A stretch of DNA of 64,000 nt, taken from positions 186,001-250,000 of the forward strand of contig CAVQIX010000001.1 in the NCBI GenBank assembly GCA_963712765.1. The letters are read 5' to 3'. Shown in pieces: positions 37,415 to 45,872 of the stretch. The position numbers were made by a program, and so were the translations under genes. The first letter of the stretch is position 1. Every line of letters begins with the position of its first letter. Below the pieces are notes generated by a model. The model worked only from the letters and a program-made list of their open reading frames with translations, made no database searches and was not told the DNA's origin. Source of the DNA: CAXMST01 sp963712765. Its GTDB lineage: Bacteria; Actinomycetota; Thermoleophilia; Solirubrobacterales; 70-9.

Positions 37415-38278
37415 ATGGCCCAGCCCCTCCTCGCAGTCGACACGCCCTCGATGCTCTACCGGGCGTTCTTCGCACTGCCGAAGACGATAACCGGCTCCGA
37501 CGGCGCGCCCGTCAACGCCCTGCTCGGCGCCGCGAACCTGATCCTTCGTGAGGTCGAGCGCTACCTGCCACGGGCGGTGGTGATCTGCTTCGGGCCCGAC
37601 GCCGCCTCCTACCGCACCGAGCTGTACCCGGGCTACCACGCCGAGCGTCCCGAGATGCCCGCGGAGCTCGTCGGTCAGTGGCACGACGCGCCGGCATTCT
37701 TCTCGGCCTTCGGCTGGGAGGTCGCCGACCACGACTCCCTGGAGGCCGACGATCTGCTTGGGACCCTGGCGCGGCTGGAGAGCGAGGCGGGCGGCGAGGC
37801 GTTGCTGCTCACCGGCGACCGGGACATGTTCCAGTGCGCTGACGAGAGCACGTCGATCCTCTACGTCAGCACCGGCGGCAAGCGCGGCGCCGAGAAGCTA
37901 GGCCCCGCCGAGGTCAAGGACCGCTACGGGATCGAGCCTGCGCTGGTGCCTGACTTCATCGCCCTCCGCGGCGACCCCTCCGACGGCCTGCCGGGCGCCA
38001 AGGGAGTCGGCGAGAAGACCGCGGCGGAGCTGCTGCGCCGGCGGGGCTCGCTCGAGGCGGTGCTGGACGGCGCCATCGCCGAGACGCGTCCAAAGCTACG
38101 GGCGACCCTGCTGGAATCGGCCGACGAGCTGCGCGCCTTCAAGGACATCGCGACGCTGCGCGACGCGGGCGTGGAGCGCCCGCCCGACCGGGAGACCGAC
38201 CGTTCCGGCGCCGCGGCAGCGGCCCGCGAGCGCGGAATGGACCGGCTCGCCGAGCGCCTCGACAGCGCCGACGACTAG
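37415..38278 (+). CDS. Stand-alone 5'-3' exonuclease (polA N-domain-like)
   Basis: The 287-residue protein has the FEN1/Pol I 5'-nuclease fold: PLLAVDTPSMLYRAFFALP, CFGPDAASYRTELYPGYHAERPE, VADHDSLEADDLLGTLA, ALLLTGDRDMFQCAD (metal Asps) and ALRGDPSDGLPGAKGVGEKTAAELL (H3TH motif). No polymerase domain follows. Such single-domain enzymes are thought to process Okazaki fragments or repair flaps alongside DNA polymerase I. ATG 37415 is chosen over GTG 37406 because TAGGTT lies 9 bases before it. The stop TAG at 38276 forms part of the next gene's -10 element. Confidence 0.9.
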   Translation: MAQPLLAVDTPSMLYRAFFALPKTITGSDGAPVNALLGAANLILREVERYLPRAVVICFGPDAASYRTELYPGYHAERPEMPAELVGQWHDAPAFFSAFGWEVADHDSLEADDLLGTLARLESEAGGEALLLTGDRDMFQCADESTSILYVSTGGKRGAEKLGPAEVKDRYGIEPALVPDFIALRGDPSDGLPGAKGVGEKTAAELLRRRGSLEAVLDGAIAETRPKLRATLLESADELRAFKDIATLRDAGVERPPDRETDRSGAAAAARERGMDRLAERLDSADD

Positions 38279-38281
38279 GGT
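38276..38281 (+). promoter_or_regulatory. -10 element TAGGGT overlapping the exonuclease stop
   Basis: TAGGGT begins with the stop codon of the exonuclease gene. It lies 7 bases before the next ATG at 38289. Confidence 0.55.
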
Positions 38282-38288
38282 CAGGCGA

Positions 38289-39026
38289 ATGGATCTCGAG
38301 GGAAGAACCGCGTTGGTGACGGGTGGGGCGAGTGGTCTCGGGCTGGCGACCGCACGGGGGCTCGCCGGCGCCGGAGCGAAGCTGCTGCTCGCCGACATCG
38401 ACCGCGAGGGCGTTGAGCGTGCCGCCGCGGGGCTGGGCGCTGAGTTCATCGTCGCCGACATCTCCGATCTCGAGGCCAATCGGGAGCTTGTGACCGTCGC
38501 CGAGGAGCGGCACGGCAGCCTGGATCTCGCCTTCCTCAATGCCGGGGTCTCGACCGGCTGCGGTGTCGGTGACGACTTCGACCCCGTCCTGTACCGGCGG
38601 GCGATGGGCGCCAACCTCGACGGGGTCGTCTTCGGCGTCCACGCGGTGTTGCCGGCGATGCGGCGGGCAGGAGGCGGATCGATCGTCGCCACCTCCTCGC
38701 TCGCCGGTCTGACGGCGGTGCCGATGGACCCGATCTACGCCGCCAACAAGCACGGCGTTGTCGGGCTCGTGCGCTCGCTCGGCCCGGGCCTGCAGGCCGA
38801 CGGGATCCGGATCAACGCGGTCTGCCCAGGGTTCGCCGACACCGCGATCCTCGCGGGCTTCAAGGAGCAGATCGAGGCGACCGGGACACCGATCATCCCG
38901 GCGCAGGAGGTTGCCGACGTGGTGATCGACCTGCTCAGCGGCGAGGGATCGGGCGAGGCCTGGTTCGTGCAGGCGGGGCGCACCGGCGCCTTCGCGTTCC
39001 GGAACCTCCCGGGCCCGCGGGTCTGA
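38289..39026 (+). CDS. Short-chain dehydrogenase/reductase
   Basis: The 245-residue Rossmann protein has LVTGGASGLGLATA (cofactor TGxxxGxG), the NAG motif in FLNAGVSTG, and the active site Ser in VATSSLAGL with Tyr and Lys in YAANKHG. The Asp after the second strand (LLLADIDREG) suggests NAD(H) over NADP(H). The substrate is unknown. ATG 38289 follows a TAGGGT hexamer by 7 bases. Confidence 0.9.
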   Translation: MDLEGRTALVTGGASGLGLATARGLAGAGAKLLLADIDREGVERAAAGLGAEFIVADISDLEANRELVTVAEERHGSLDLAFLNAGVSTGCGVGDDFDPVLYRRAMGANLDGVVFGVHAVLPAMRRAGGGSIVATSSLAGLTAVPMDPIYAANKHGVVGLVRSLGPGLQADGIRINAVCPGFADTAILAGFKEQIEATGTPIIPAQEVADVVIDLLSGEGSGEAWFVQAGRTGAFAFRNLPGPRV

Positions 39027-39077
39027 GCGGACCCCGGGCGACTCCTGACGACTCCGGGGCCAGGCGCCGACCGGAAC

Positions 39078-40022
39078 TCAGGCGGCCCGCAGATGACGGC
39101 GACGCGAGGTGCGGGTGGCGAGCAGCCCGGCCAGCTCCGCGTCGTCGATCAGGTGGGGCTCGGTTGCGGAGATGAAGCCGTCGAGCAACTCGGCGAGAGC
39201 ATCGGGGCGGTCCAGGTGCGGGAAATGCGCGGCGCCCTCGATCGTCGCGAACCGGGCGTCGGGGATCGCCTCACAAGCGCGGCGACCGTGCTCGGCGGGG
39301 ATCGTGCGATCGTGGTCGCCCCAGGCGATCAGGGTCGGCACGCCGCCGAGCAGGTAGAGGCGATCATTGGCGCTGACCCGCTGGCCACGGACGTCGATCA
39401 CCGCCCGCAGGGTCTCGATGAAGGCCTTGCGCCCGCCGGCGCGCTCGAGCGGACGGACGGCGCGGACGACAGCGCGAATCTGGACGGCGGCCTGACTGCG
39501 CCCACCTCGCTGGAGCCGGCCGGCGAGTTGGTCGAGCGTCGCCAGCGCCCGCGGGTGAGCCGCGAGGTAGAGCGCCGTTCCCGCCCCCGGCAGCGCCGCG
39601 CCCCGCAGCAGCGGGCTGACCTCGGGGCCGAGCCCGCCGCTCGAGACCAGGGCCAGCCGCTCGACCCGCTCGGGGAACTGCCAGAAAAACTGCATCGCGA
39701 CTCCGCCGCCGAGCGAGTGACCGACGAAGGTCGCGCGATGGACCCCGATCGAGACCAGCAGGTCCCGGATCGCCGCCGCATGGGCCCCGAGCGAGTAGTC
39801 GCCGCGAGGGGTCGCGGAGTCCCCGTGACCGATCAGGTCGGGAGCGATCACCGTGTAGCGGTCGGCGAGCCGGAGCGCAACCCGCCGCCAGTGGCGTGAG
39901 GAGTTGACCATGCCGTGGATCAGGACCACCGGCGGCCCCGAGCCGAGCGCGTGGTAGATCACGCGGTGGCCGTGCAGGTCGACCTCCCAGGCCTCGAACG
40001 GGTCTTCGACGACCTCCTCCAT
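39078..40022 (-). CDS. Alpha/beta hydrolase
   Basis: The 314-residue enzyme has VVLIHGMVNSSRHWRR (oxyanion loop), TFVGHSLGGGVAMQFF (nucleophile Ser), IAWGDHDRTIP (catalytic Asp) and GAAHFPHLDRPDAL (His), with a cap between. No signal peptide is seen, so it is cytoplasmic. The substrate cannot be assigned; the pattern is general for C-C and ester-bond hydrolases. It starts 16 bases after the CocE-like gene on the same strand, with a TACGCT hexamer 8 bases before the ATG. Confidence 0.88.
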   Translation of the reverse strand: MEEVVEDPFEAWEVDLHGHRVIYHALGSGPPVVLIHGMVNSSRHWRRVALRLADRYTVIAPDLIGHGDSATPRGDYSLGAHAAAIRDLLVSIGVHRATFVGHSLGGGVAMQFFWQFPERVERLALVSSGGLGPEVSPLLRGAALPGAGTALYLAAHPRALATLDQLAGRLQRGGRSQAAVQIRAVVRAVRPLERAGGRKAFIETLRAVIDVRGQRVSANDRLYLLGGVPTLIAWGDHDRTIPAEHGRRACEAIPDARFATIEGAAHFPHLDRPDALAELLDGFISATEPHLIDDAELAGLLATRTSRRRHLRAA

Positions 40023-40030
40023 CAGCCCCG

Positions 40031-40036
40031 AGCGTA
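40031..40036 (-). promoter_or_regulatory. -10 element TACGCT for the alpha/beta hydrolase
   Basis: TACGCT on the minus strand, in the 16-base gap after the CocE-like gene, is 8 bases before ATG 40022. Confidence 0.45.
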
Positions 40037-40038
40037 GA

Positions 40039-42261
40039 TCAGCCGCGGATTCGGCGCTTCTGCCTGGCGATGCCCCGCCGCTCCGCGGTCGAGGTCTTGA
40101 CCCTGACCCTGGCCCCGCGGTGGTTGCGAAGCCACCTGCGACCGCTGCGGGTCGTCCTCAGGGTGACCTTCCGCTCGCTGCCGCCCGGCTGCTCGAACTC
40201 GCCCCCGGCGATTCTCAGCGAGCCCGAGCGGGTCCGGCCCTTGACCACGACCTCGCCGTCGTTGCAGGCCGCGTAAAGACCCGGGCACTTGACCCTGGCC
40301 GTGATCGAGCCCGCGCCGCGGCGCTTCAGCGCGCCCTTGGCGAGCCGAGCCCGCGCCGTCGTCAGGCGCTCGAAGCCCGGGGCGAGCTCTCCCCCCTCGG
40401 GGAGTGGCTTGCGCGTGGTCGCGTCGATCAGGCCGTCCGAGGACCCGGGCCGCTCGACGACCGGAAGCCGCATCGTCAGCTTCGTGATCTCGACCGTGCC
40501 CTGGCCGTCGGAGGGGCGACCGTAGGGACCCAGACCGCCGTCGTCGGCGTCGTCGGCCAGCAGCTGCAGCTTGGCGACGTGGCCCTGCTCGAACTCCCAG
40601 GCCCCCGGGTGGAGCTGGAAGGCCTGCTTGGCGCTCTCGCCCTGCTCGGGGCGCCATAGTCCGCGGGCAACGAGCGTCTGCATCCCGTCGGGTGCGACAT
40701 CGAGCAGCCGAGCCGCGACCTGGGAGTTCGGCTCGCCGAACTTGAACTTCGCGGTGACGAGCGGGCTGCCGAGCAGCGTGTAGCCACCCTCGGGAGCCGG
40801 CTCGGTCCGGTAGTTGGCGGTCCCGGGCTGGTCGGCTGCATCGGTGCGGGCGCAGGCGCCGCCGCCGGTCACCGGGTTGAACGCCGCCGCGATCTGGTTG
40901 CTGCCGCCTCCCGGCGCCAGGCGCTGAGCCGGCGGCCCCGCGACTGAGACCTCGCCGGGTGCGACCCGTGCCCAGTTGCGGGCCCTGAACGGGCCACCCG
41001 AGCCGGCCTCTGCGGGGCAGGTCTGGGTGTAGGCCTCGACCATTGACCGCGGCTCGCCGCCCTCCCCCTTGACGTAGTAATCCATCCAGCGCTCTGCGCG
41101 AGCCGCGAGCGCGGCTCGGGCGTCTTCCTTGTTCTGGCTCCGCGGGTGGCCGGCGATCTCGGCGGCGAAGAGGCTGACCTTCGCGTCGGGATGCTCGGCC
41201 CGGGTACGGTTGTAGAAGCGGACCATCTCGTCGACCGGGAAGAGGTCGTCGGTGAAGCCGTTGGCGAGCAGCAGCGGCGCCGGGGCGATGCTGTCGTCGA
41301 TGTAGTAGGGCGAGTGATTGGCGAGGATCTCGTCGAGGATCGCCTCGGCGGCGGGATCGTCGTCGTAGGGCTCACCGGCGAGCAGCCGGTTGCGCCAGCC
41401 GGTCAGATCGGCGCTCGGGTCCTCGCCCTCGGGCACATAGAAGCCGGGGGCGAACTTACCCGAGACGTAGAGGCCTTCGACGAGGGACTGCTTCATCACT
41501 CCGTAGCGACCGCTGTAGGGGCTATCGGCGAGGAAGTCGAGTGTGCTCCCGTTGGGTACCAGCGAGTAGGCAAGATCGCTCCAGGTGATGAACGGGGTCG
41601 CCGCCGCGAGCTCCATCGGGATCCCGTCCGGGCTCTCCCAGGGGACGAGCGTGCCGTCCGGCATCGCCATCCGGTTCCGCAAGGCAGCCATGGCCAGCGA
41701 GAGACCGCCGCCATAGGACCCGCCGGTGGCGCCGATCTCGTCCGGTGCGATCAGGCCCTCATCCGCGAGCATCCCCGCGAACAGTTGCGCGTCGCGGACC
41801 TCGTAGCGGCTGTCGATCAGTCGCACGTATCCCTCGGCACAGCCGGCGGGATCCGCCGCGCGGGAGGCGGCGGAGCCGCACGACTCATGGAAGCCGCGGT
41901 CGGTCATCGAGAAGACCGCGTAGCCCTCATCGAGCCAGCGCTGCATTCGCGAGAAGCCGATCTTCGAGCCGCCGTAGCCGTGGAAGATCATCACCAGTGG
42001 GTAGTTGCCGTCGGGCCCGCTCGCAGGCTCCGGCGGGAACGCGGCATTGACGTCGATCGGAACGCCGTCGAAGGTCTTCACCGTGCTCCGGGGTGAGGTC
42101 GACCCGCAGTGCCGGATCCCGGCGCCCTGGACGTCGCAGTCGACGGCGCCGTCGAAGACGCTCGGGATGGCCGCCTGTGAGGTGGATGCGACCACCAGAC
42201 CTACCGCCGACAACAAGATCACCAGCAGCCCCGTCAGGGAGCCCCGCCGAATTCGATTCAT
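40039..42261 (-). CDS. Secreted CocE/NonD-type alpha/beta hydrolase (X-Pro peptidase family)
   Basis: The 740-residue exported protein has a signal peptide (1-31). The hydrolase domain shows LVMIFHGYGGSKIG, IGATGGSYGGGLSLAMA (nucleophile Ser), LLLANGFTDDLFPVDEM (Asp) and AEIAGHPRSQN (His). The C-terminal jelly-roll (from about 440, LLGSPLVTAKFKFGEPNSQVAARLLDVAPDGMQTLVARG) is that of X-Pro dipeptidyl-peptidase and cocaine esterase relatives. The last ~80 residues are Lys/Arg-rich (RRGARVRVKTSTAERRG). GGAGG precedes ATG 42261. Peptidase or esterase action outside the cell is expected. Confidence 0.85.
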   Translation of the reverse strand: MNRIRRGSLTGLLVILLSAVGLVVASTSQAAIPSVFDGAVDCDVQGAGIRHCGSTSPRSTVKTFDGVPIDVNAAFPPEPASGPDGNYPLVMIFHGYGGSKIGFSRMQRWLDEGYAVFSMTDRGFHESCGSAASRAADPAGCAEGYVRLIDSRYEVRDAQLFAGMLADEGLIAPDEIGATGGSYGGGLSLAMAALRNRMAMPDGTLVPWESPDGIPMELAAATPFITWSDLAYSLVPNGSTLDFLADSPYSGRYGVMKQSLVEGLYVSGKFAPGFYVPEGEDPSADLTGWRNRLLAGEPYDDDPAAEAILDEILANHSPYYIDDSIAPAPLLLANGFTDDLFPVDEMVRFYNRTRAEHPDAKVSLFAAEIAGHPRSQNKEDARAALAARAERWMDYYVKGEGGEPRSMVEAYTQTCPAEAGSGGPFRARNWARVAPGEVSVAGPPAQRLAPGGGSNQIAAAFNPVTGGGACARTDAADQPGTANYRTEPAPEGGYTLLGSPLVTAKFKFGEPNSQVAARLLDVAPDGMQTLVARGLWRPEQGESAKQAFQLHPGAWEFEQGHVAKLQLLADDADDGGLGPYGRPSDGQGTVEITKLTMRLPVVERPGSSDGLIDATTRKPLPEGGELAPGFERLTTARARLAKGALKRRGAGSITARVKCPGLYAACNDGEVVVKGRTRSGSLRIAGGEFEQPGGSERKVTLRTTRSGRRWLRNHRGARVRVKTSTAERRGIARQKRRIRG

Positions 42262-42347
42262 TCCTCTGCCTCCGATGCCGGGCGCGTGAACCGCAAGTCC
42301 CAAACGTGCGCGTGCGCCGCGCCGAACTCTCGCACATAGTCGGGGCG

Positions 42348-42407
42348 ATGCCAAGCGCGGCGGGACCGGGCCCCGCGGCCGCCTCTGCAATCGTGGGCGG
42401 ACGATGA
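42348..42407 (+). CDS. Candidate 19-residue leader peptide
   Basis: ATG 42348 begins a short frame encoding MPSAAGPGPAAASAIVGGR. It ends with TGA 42405-42407, which overlaps the ATG of the ABC ATPase by ATGA. CATAGT lies 7 bases before the peptide ATG, so a leaderless upstream frame coupled to the exporter is possible. Short Ala/Pro/Gly frames arise easily at this base composition, so coding is unproven. Confidence 0.35.
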   Translation: MPSAAGPGPAAASAIVGGR

Positions 42408-43294
42408 AGGCGATCGAGCTGCGAGACGTTCACAAGAGCTTCGGCCCGATCCGGGCGGTCGACGGACTCGACCTCGATGTCGCGACCGGGATCTGCCTCG
42501 GCCTGCTGGGTCCGAACGGCGCCGGCAAGTCCACGACGATGCGGATGCTGACCGCGCAGTCGATCGCCGACCGCGGCGAGCTCAGGGTCCTCGGCCACGA
42601 GCTGCCCCGGGAGGCGAAGATCGCCCGCGCGAGGATGGGCGTGGTCCCACAGCTCGACAACCTCGACGTCGACGTCACGGTCGAGGACAACCTCAAGGTC
42701 TTCTCCCGCCTCTACCGCGTCGACGACGTCGGTGCCGCGGTCGATCGGGCGCTCCGGCTCTCGCGCCTGACCGACCGCCGTGGCGACGCAGTCGATGAGC
42801 TCTCGGGAGGGATGCGCCGCCGGCTCTTGATCGCCCGCGGGCTCGTTCATGACCCCGAGCTGCTGCTTCTCGACGAGCCGACCGTCGGCCTCGACCCCCA
42901 GATCCGCGCCGAGGTCTGGTCCCTGATCGACCTGCTGCGGAGCGAGGGCAAGACGATCCTGATGTCGACCCATTACATCGAGGAAGCCGATCGTCTCGCC
43001 GACGAGGTCGCGCTGATGGCGGACGGCAAGATCGTCGCCCGCGGGCGCCCGAACGAACTCGTCTCCCGCTACGCCGGCGCCGAGACCGCCGAGGTCTACG
43101 GGCCGCCCGAGAGGCTCGCCGAGGTCCGCGCTACGGCCGAGGCCGGCGGCCTGCGGGTCCGTCCCGCCGGCCCCGCGGTTGCGATCGTCGGATCGGAACG
43201 CTCGGCGAACGGCGAGATCCCGCCAGAGGCGGTGCGGCGCCCTGCCTCACTCGAGGATGTCTTCGTCCTGCTCACCGGGGAGGAGCTGGATTGA
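42404..43294 (+). CDS. ABC-2 exporter ATPase (DrrA/NodI type)
   Basis: The 296-residue ATPase has Walker A GPNGAGKST, Q-loop VVPQLDNLD, signature LSGGMRRR, Walker B LLLLDEPTVGLDP and H-loop STHYIEEADRLAD. The C-terminal ~80 residues carry the DrrA-type regulatory tail. With the next gene it forms an exporter of a small hydrophobic compound or oligosaccharide; DrrAB exports anthracyclines, NodIJ exports lipo-oligosaccharide. The start overlaps the end of a possible leader peptide (ATGA). Confidence 0.92.
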   Translation: MKAIELRDVHKSFGPIRAVDGLDLDVATGICLGLLGPNGAGKSTTMRMLTAQSIADRGELRVLGHELPREAKIARARMGVVPQLDNLDVDVTVEDNLKVFSRLYRVDDVGAAVDRALRLSRLTDRRGDAVDELSGGMRRRLLIARGLVHDPELLLLDEPTVGLDPQIRAEVWSLIDLLRSEGKTILMSTHYIEEADRLADEVALMADGKIVARGRPNELVSRYAGAETAEVYGPPERLAEVRATAEAGGLRVRPAGPAVAIVGSERSANGEIPPEAVRRPASLEDVFVLLTGEELD

Positions 43295-44061
43295 GGCGCC
43301 TGGAGCCCGCAGCGATCGGCGGCGTGATGAGCCGCGAGGTTGCGAACTTCCGCACCTTCTGGAAGAGCAGCGCCTTCTCGAGCGTGGTCGAGCCGGTGAT
43401 CTACCTGCTTGCGTTCGGCCTCGGCCTTGGGGCGACGCTCGTCGACCGGGTCGACGGGGTCGACTACGTCGAGTTCGTAGGCACCGGGATGGTCGCCACC
43501 GCGGTGATCTTCTCCAGCGCTCTGCCGGCGATGTTCGGGACCTTCGTCAAGCACCGGTTCCAGCACACCTACGACGCGATTCTCGCCGCTCCCGTCGACG
43601 TCGAGGAGCTGGTCACGGCCGAGATGCTCTGGATTGGGATCCGCTCGGGCCTGTTCGGCTGTTTCCCGCTGCTCGTGACGATGCTGTTCGGCCTCGAGCC
43701 GAGGTGGGGAATGTTGCTGGTTCCGCTGTTCGGAACCGTGACAGCGCTCGGCTTCGCCGGGTTCGGGATCGCCGTGGCGGCGACGATGCCGAAGATCGAC
43801 CAGTTCAGCTACGTGACCACCCTCGTCATCACGCCCCTCTTCCTGCTCGCCGGAACCTTCTTCCCGATCGACCAGCTTCCGCAGTGGGCTCAGATCGCGG
43901 CCCAGTTCAACCCCCTCCACCAGCTCGTGGTGCTGGTTCGCGACGCGTCGCTCTACAGCTTCGAGACCGTGGACCTGCTGCGCTTCGCCTCGCTGATCGC
44001 CTTCGCCGCAGTGATGTGGCGGATCGCGATCAACCGGATGACCGCCCGGCTGATCGACTGA
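43291..44061 (+). CDS. ABC-2 exporter permease (DrrB/NodJ type)
   Basis: The 256-residue permease has six hydrophobic segments. EPVIYLLAFGLGLGATL, VGTGMVATAVIFSSALPAMFG and LFLLAGTFFPIDQLPQWAQ match the ABC-2/NodJ pattern. It begins at TTG 43291, whose last two bases overlap the TGA of the ATPase gene, so the pair is translationally coupled. The ATPase 42404-43294 is its partner. Confidence 0.92.
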   Translation: MRRLEPAAIGGVMSREVANFRTFWKSSAFSSVVEPVIYLLAFGLGLGATLVDRVDGVDYVEFVGTGMVATAVIFSSALPAMFGTFVKHRFQHTYDAILAAPVDVEELVTAEMLWIGIRSGLFGCFPLLVTMLFGLEPRWGMLLVPLFGTVTALGFAGFGIAVAATMPKIDQFSYVTTLVITPLFLLAGTFFPIDQLPQWAQIAAQFNPLHQLVVLVRDASLYSFETVDLLRFASLIAFAAVMWRIAINRMTARLID

Positions 44062-44082
44062 GTCCGGCGCGCCTCCCGCGGC

Positions 44083-44367
44083 TCAGTCGGGTAGCGGGCG
44101 ATGGGCGACCACGTTCCACGGCTCGATCCAGTGCTCGCGTACCAGGCCGGCCTCCACGTAGGGGTCGGATGCAACGAATTGCTCCGCCGCCGCCGGATCG
44201 CTGAAGACGAGATGGCCGCCGTGGGGAGGATCTCCGACGGCTCCGGCGATCAACAGGCGACCGTCGGTGACCATGCGCTCGATCAGCGCCAGGTGCCCGG
44301 CGCGATGGGGCTCCCGCAGCCGGACGACGTCGTCGACATAGGTGTAGATCAGGACCGTGAGCTCCAC
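44083..44367 (-). CDS. YciI-like protein
   Basis: The 94-residue protein has the YciI fold: MVTDGRLLIAGAVGDPPHGGHLVFSDPAAAEQFVASDPYVEAGLV, with a conserved His in the pattern RAGHLALIERM. The activity of the family is poorly known. It starts at GTG 44367. TAGGCT, which includes the stop of the RTX remnant, lies 7 bases upstream. Confidence 0.85.
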   Translation of the reverse strand: MELTVLIYTYVDDVVRLREPHRAGHLALIERMVTDGRLLIAGAVGDPPHGGHLVFSDPAAAEQFVASDPYVEAGLVREHWIEPWNVVAHRPLPD

Positions 44368-44374
44368 GGCCCCA

Positions 44375-44380
44375 AGCCTA
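44375..44380 (-). promoter_or_regulatory. -10 element TAGGCT for the YciI-like gene
   Basis: TAGGCT on the minus strand contains the TAG of the upstream RTX remnant. It lies 7 bases before GTG 44367. Confidence 0.55.
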
Positions 44381-44527
44381 GATGCTCTTGGTCTTCTCGC
44401 AGCCCGCGGGCCGCTTGCCCTTGAAGCTGTCCTTGCCGCCCTCGCCGTTGCAGCTGTCCTTCTTGCCGCCGCCGCCCTTGAGCGTGTCCTTGCCGTCCTC
44501 GCCCTTGAGGGTGTCTTGCCGTACCAC
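44378..44527 (-). pseudogene. 3' remnant of RTX-type calcium-binding repeat gene
   Basis: The last ~45 codons before TAG 44378 read DTLKGEDGKDTLKGGGGKK, DSCNGEGGKDSFKGKR and GCEKTKSI. These are degraded RTX nonapeptide repeats (GGxGxDxLxG) followed by the Gly-Cys-Glu-Lys end typical of actinobacterial RTX proteins. Upstream the pattern stops abruptly at about 44518, and one G seems lost where GGCAAG meets ACACC, so no gene body remains. The lipase promoter occupies the bordering sequence. A GTG at 44527 could still start a 49-residue peptide. The finding suggests a deletion of a larger secreted RTX gene. Confidence 0.55.
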
Positions 44528-44533
44528 CCGAGA

Positions 44534-44563
44534 TTGGACCCGGGTTGCGGGTGCCACTAAGCT
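44534..44563 (+). promoter_or_regulatory. Lipase promoter TTGGAC - 18 bp - TAAGCT
   Basis: A TTGGAC -35 candidate (44534-44539) is followed after 18 bases by TAAGCT (44558-44563). It lies about 38 bases before the lipase ATG, so this transcript would have a leader with an AGGAGAGG ribosome-binding site. Confidence 0.5.
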
Positions 44564-44601
44564 GCCGGTTCGGGGGGGGTCCACCTTAGGAGAGGAATCC
44601 A

Positions 44602-45813
44602 ATGACCGAGTCTTTCTTTCGCCGCGCGGGCGTGATCGGGCCCATCGTGGTCGCCGCCGCAGTCCTCGGGCTGCTGATCCCGTCCGTCGCCACAGCGGCG
44701 AAGACGCCAAAGGGTCCCTCGGGCGACGCCTTCTACCAGCCACCCGAGGAGCTGCCGAGCGGTCACGGCACGCCGATCTGGAAGCGCGGTGCGCAACCGA
44801 TCGTGCGGATCGACGGAGCCCGCTACACGCGCCGGATCCTCTACACCTCGCGCTCGACCCAGGGCGAGAAGATCGCGGTCTCGGGATCGATCAGCATCCC
44901 GCCGGGCGAGCCGCCGAGCGATGGTTGGCCGGTGATCAGCTACGCCCACGGCACCACCGGACTCGCCGACGTCTGCGCGCCCTCGCGCGACTACAAGGGC
45001 GGCCTCGCCAGCTCCGCAATCACCTACGTCAACCCCCAGCTCGAGGCCTGGATCGACGCCGGCTACGCTGTCGTGCGGACCGACTACGAGGGTCTCGGTA
45101 CGCCGGGCCAGCACCCGTTCCTGGTCGGCAAGTCCGAGGGCCGCGGTGTCCTCGACATCGTTCGCGCCGCCGCCAGGATGGACGACCGGATCGGGGACCG
45201 CTTTCTGATCGCCGGTCACTCCCAGGGCGGCCATGCGGCACTGTTCGCGGCCGGCCTGGCCGATTCGTGGGCGCCCGATCTCGAGCTCCGAGGCACGGTC
45301 TCCTACGCACCCGCCTCGCACCTCCTGACCTACTTCGACTTCCTGCCCACGTTCACCGACCCGAGCAGCCTCTCGGCGTACGCGACGATGGCCCTGGTAG
45401 GGACCTCGACCGCGAACCAGGGAATCGACCCCGCCGCGATCCTCAACCCAGAACCGGAGAACAAGCTCCCGCTGATCGACGGTCTCTGCAATCCGCAGCT
45501 CGGTGGGCCGGGCCGCTACGGCCAGTTCGCACCGTCGAAGCTGGTCGATCCAAATGCCAAGACGGCGCTGTTGAAGCAGGTGCTGGCGAAGAACAACCCC
45601 GACGTCGTCACCGACCAGCCGATCCTACTGGCGCAGGGATCGGACGATACGACGGTGTTCCCGCTCGTTACCGACCTGCTGAACGGTGAGCTCGTCGCCT
45701 CTGGGGACTCGGTCGACTACATGATCTACGACGGCGTCGGCCACGGCGACATAGTGGCGGCGGCCGAGCCGGACGCGCTGGCATTCATGAAGGACCGACT
45801 CCCACCGGGCTGA
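44602..45813 (+). CDS. Secretory lipase (LIP family)
   Basis: The 403-residue exported lipase has a signal peptide (to about residue 33, VATAA). PVISYAHGTTGLADVCAPS is the oxyanion region; LIAGHSQGGHAALFAAG carries the nucleophile Ser; LLAQGSDDTTVFP carries the Asp; GVGHGDIVAA the His. This set is that of secretory lipases (PF03583-like), which cleave acylglycerols. The gene has a strong AGGAGAGG ribosome-binding site 8 bases before the ATG. It replaces what was probably an RTX gene region upstream. Confidence 0.9.
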   Translation: MTESFFRRAGVIGPIVVAAAVLGLLIPSVATAAKTPKGPSGDAFYQPPEELPSGHGTPIWKRGAQPIVRIDGARYTRRILYTSRSTQGEKIAVSGSISIPPGEPPSDGWPVISYAHGTTGLADVCAPSRDYKGGLASSAITYVNPQLEAWIDAGYAVVRTDYEGLGTPGQHPFLVGKSEGRGVLDIVRAAARMDDRIGDRFLIAGHSQGGHAALFAAGLADSWAPDLELRGTVSYAPASHLLTYFDFLPTFTDPSSLSAYATMALVGTSTANQGIDPAAILNPEPENKLPLIDGLCNPQLGGPGRYGQFAPSKLVDPNAKTALLKQVLAKNNPDVVTDQPILLAQGSDDTTVFPLVTDLLNGELVASGDSVDYMIYDGVGHGDIVAAAEPDALAFMKDRLPPG

Positions 45814-45872
45814 ACAGGGGCCCGGGCGGGCGGGAGTCAGTCGGCGCAATCGCGGCCGGCCCCCCGCATCGA

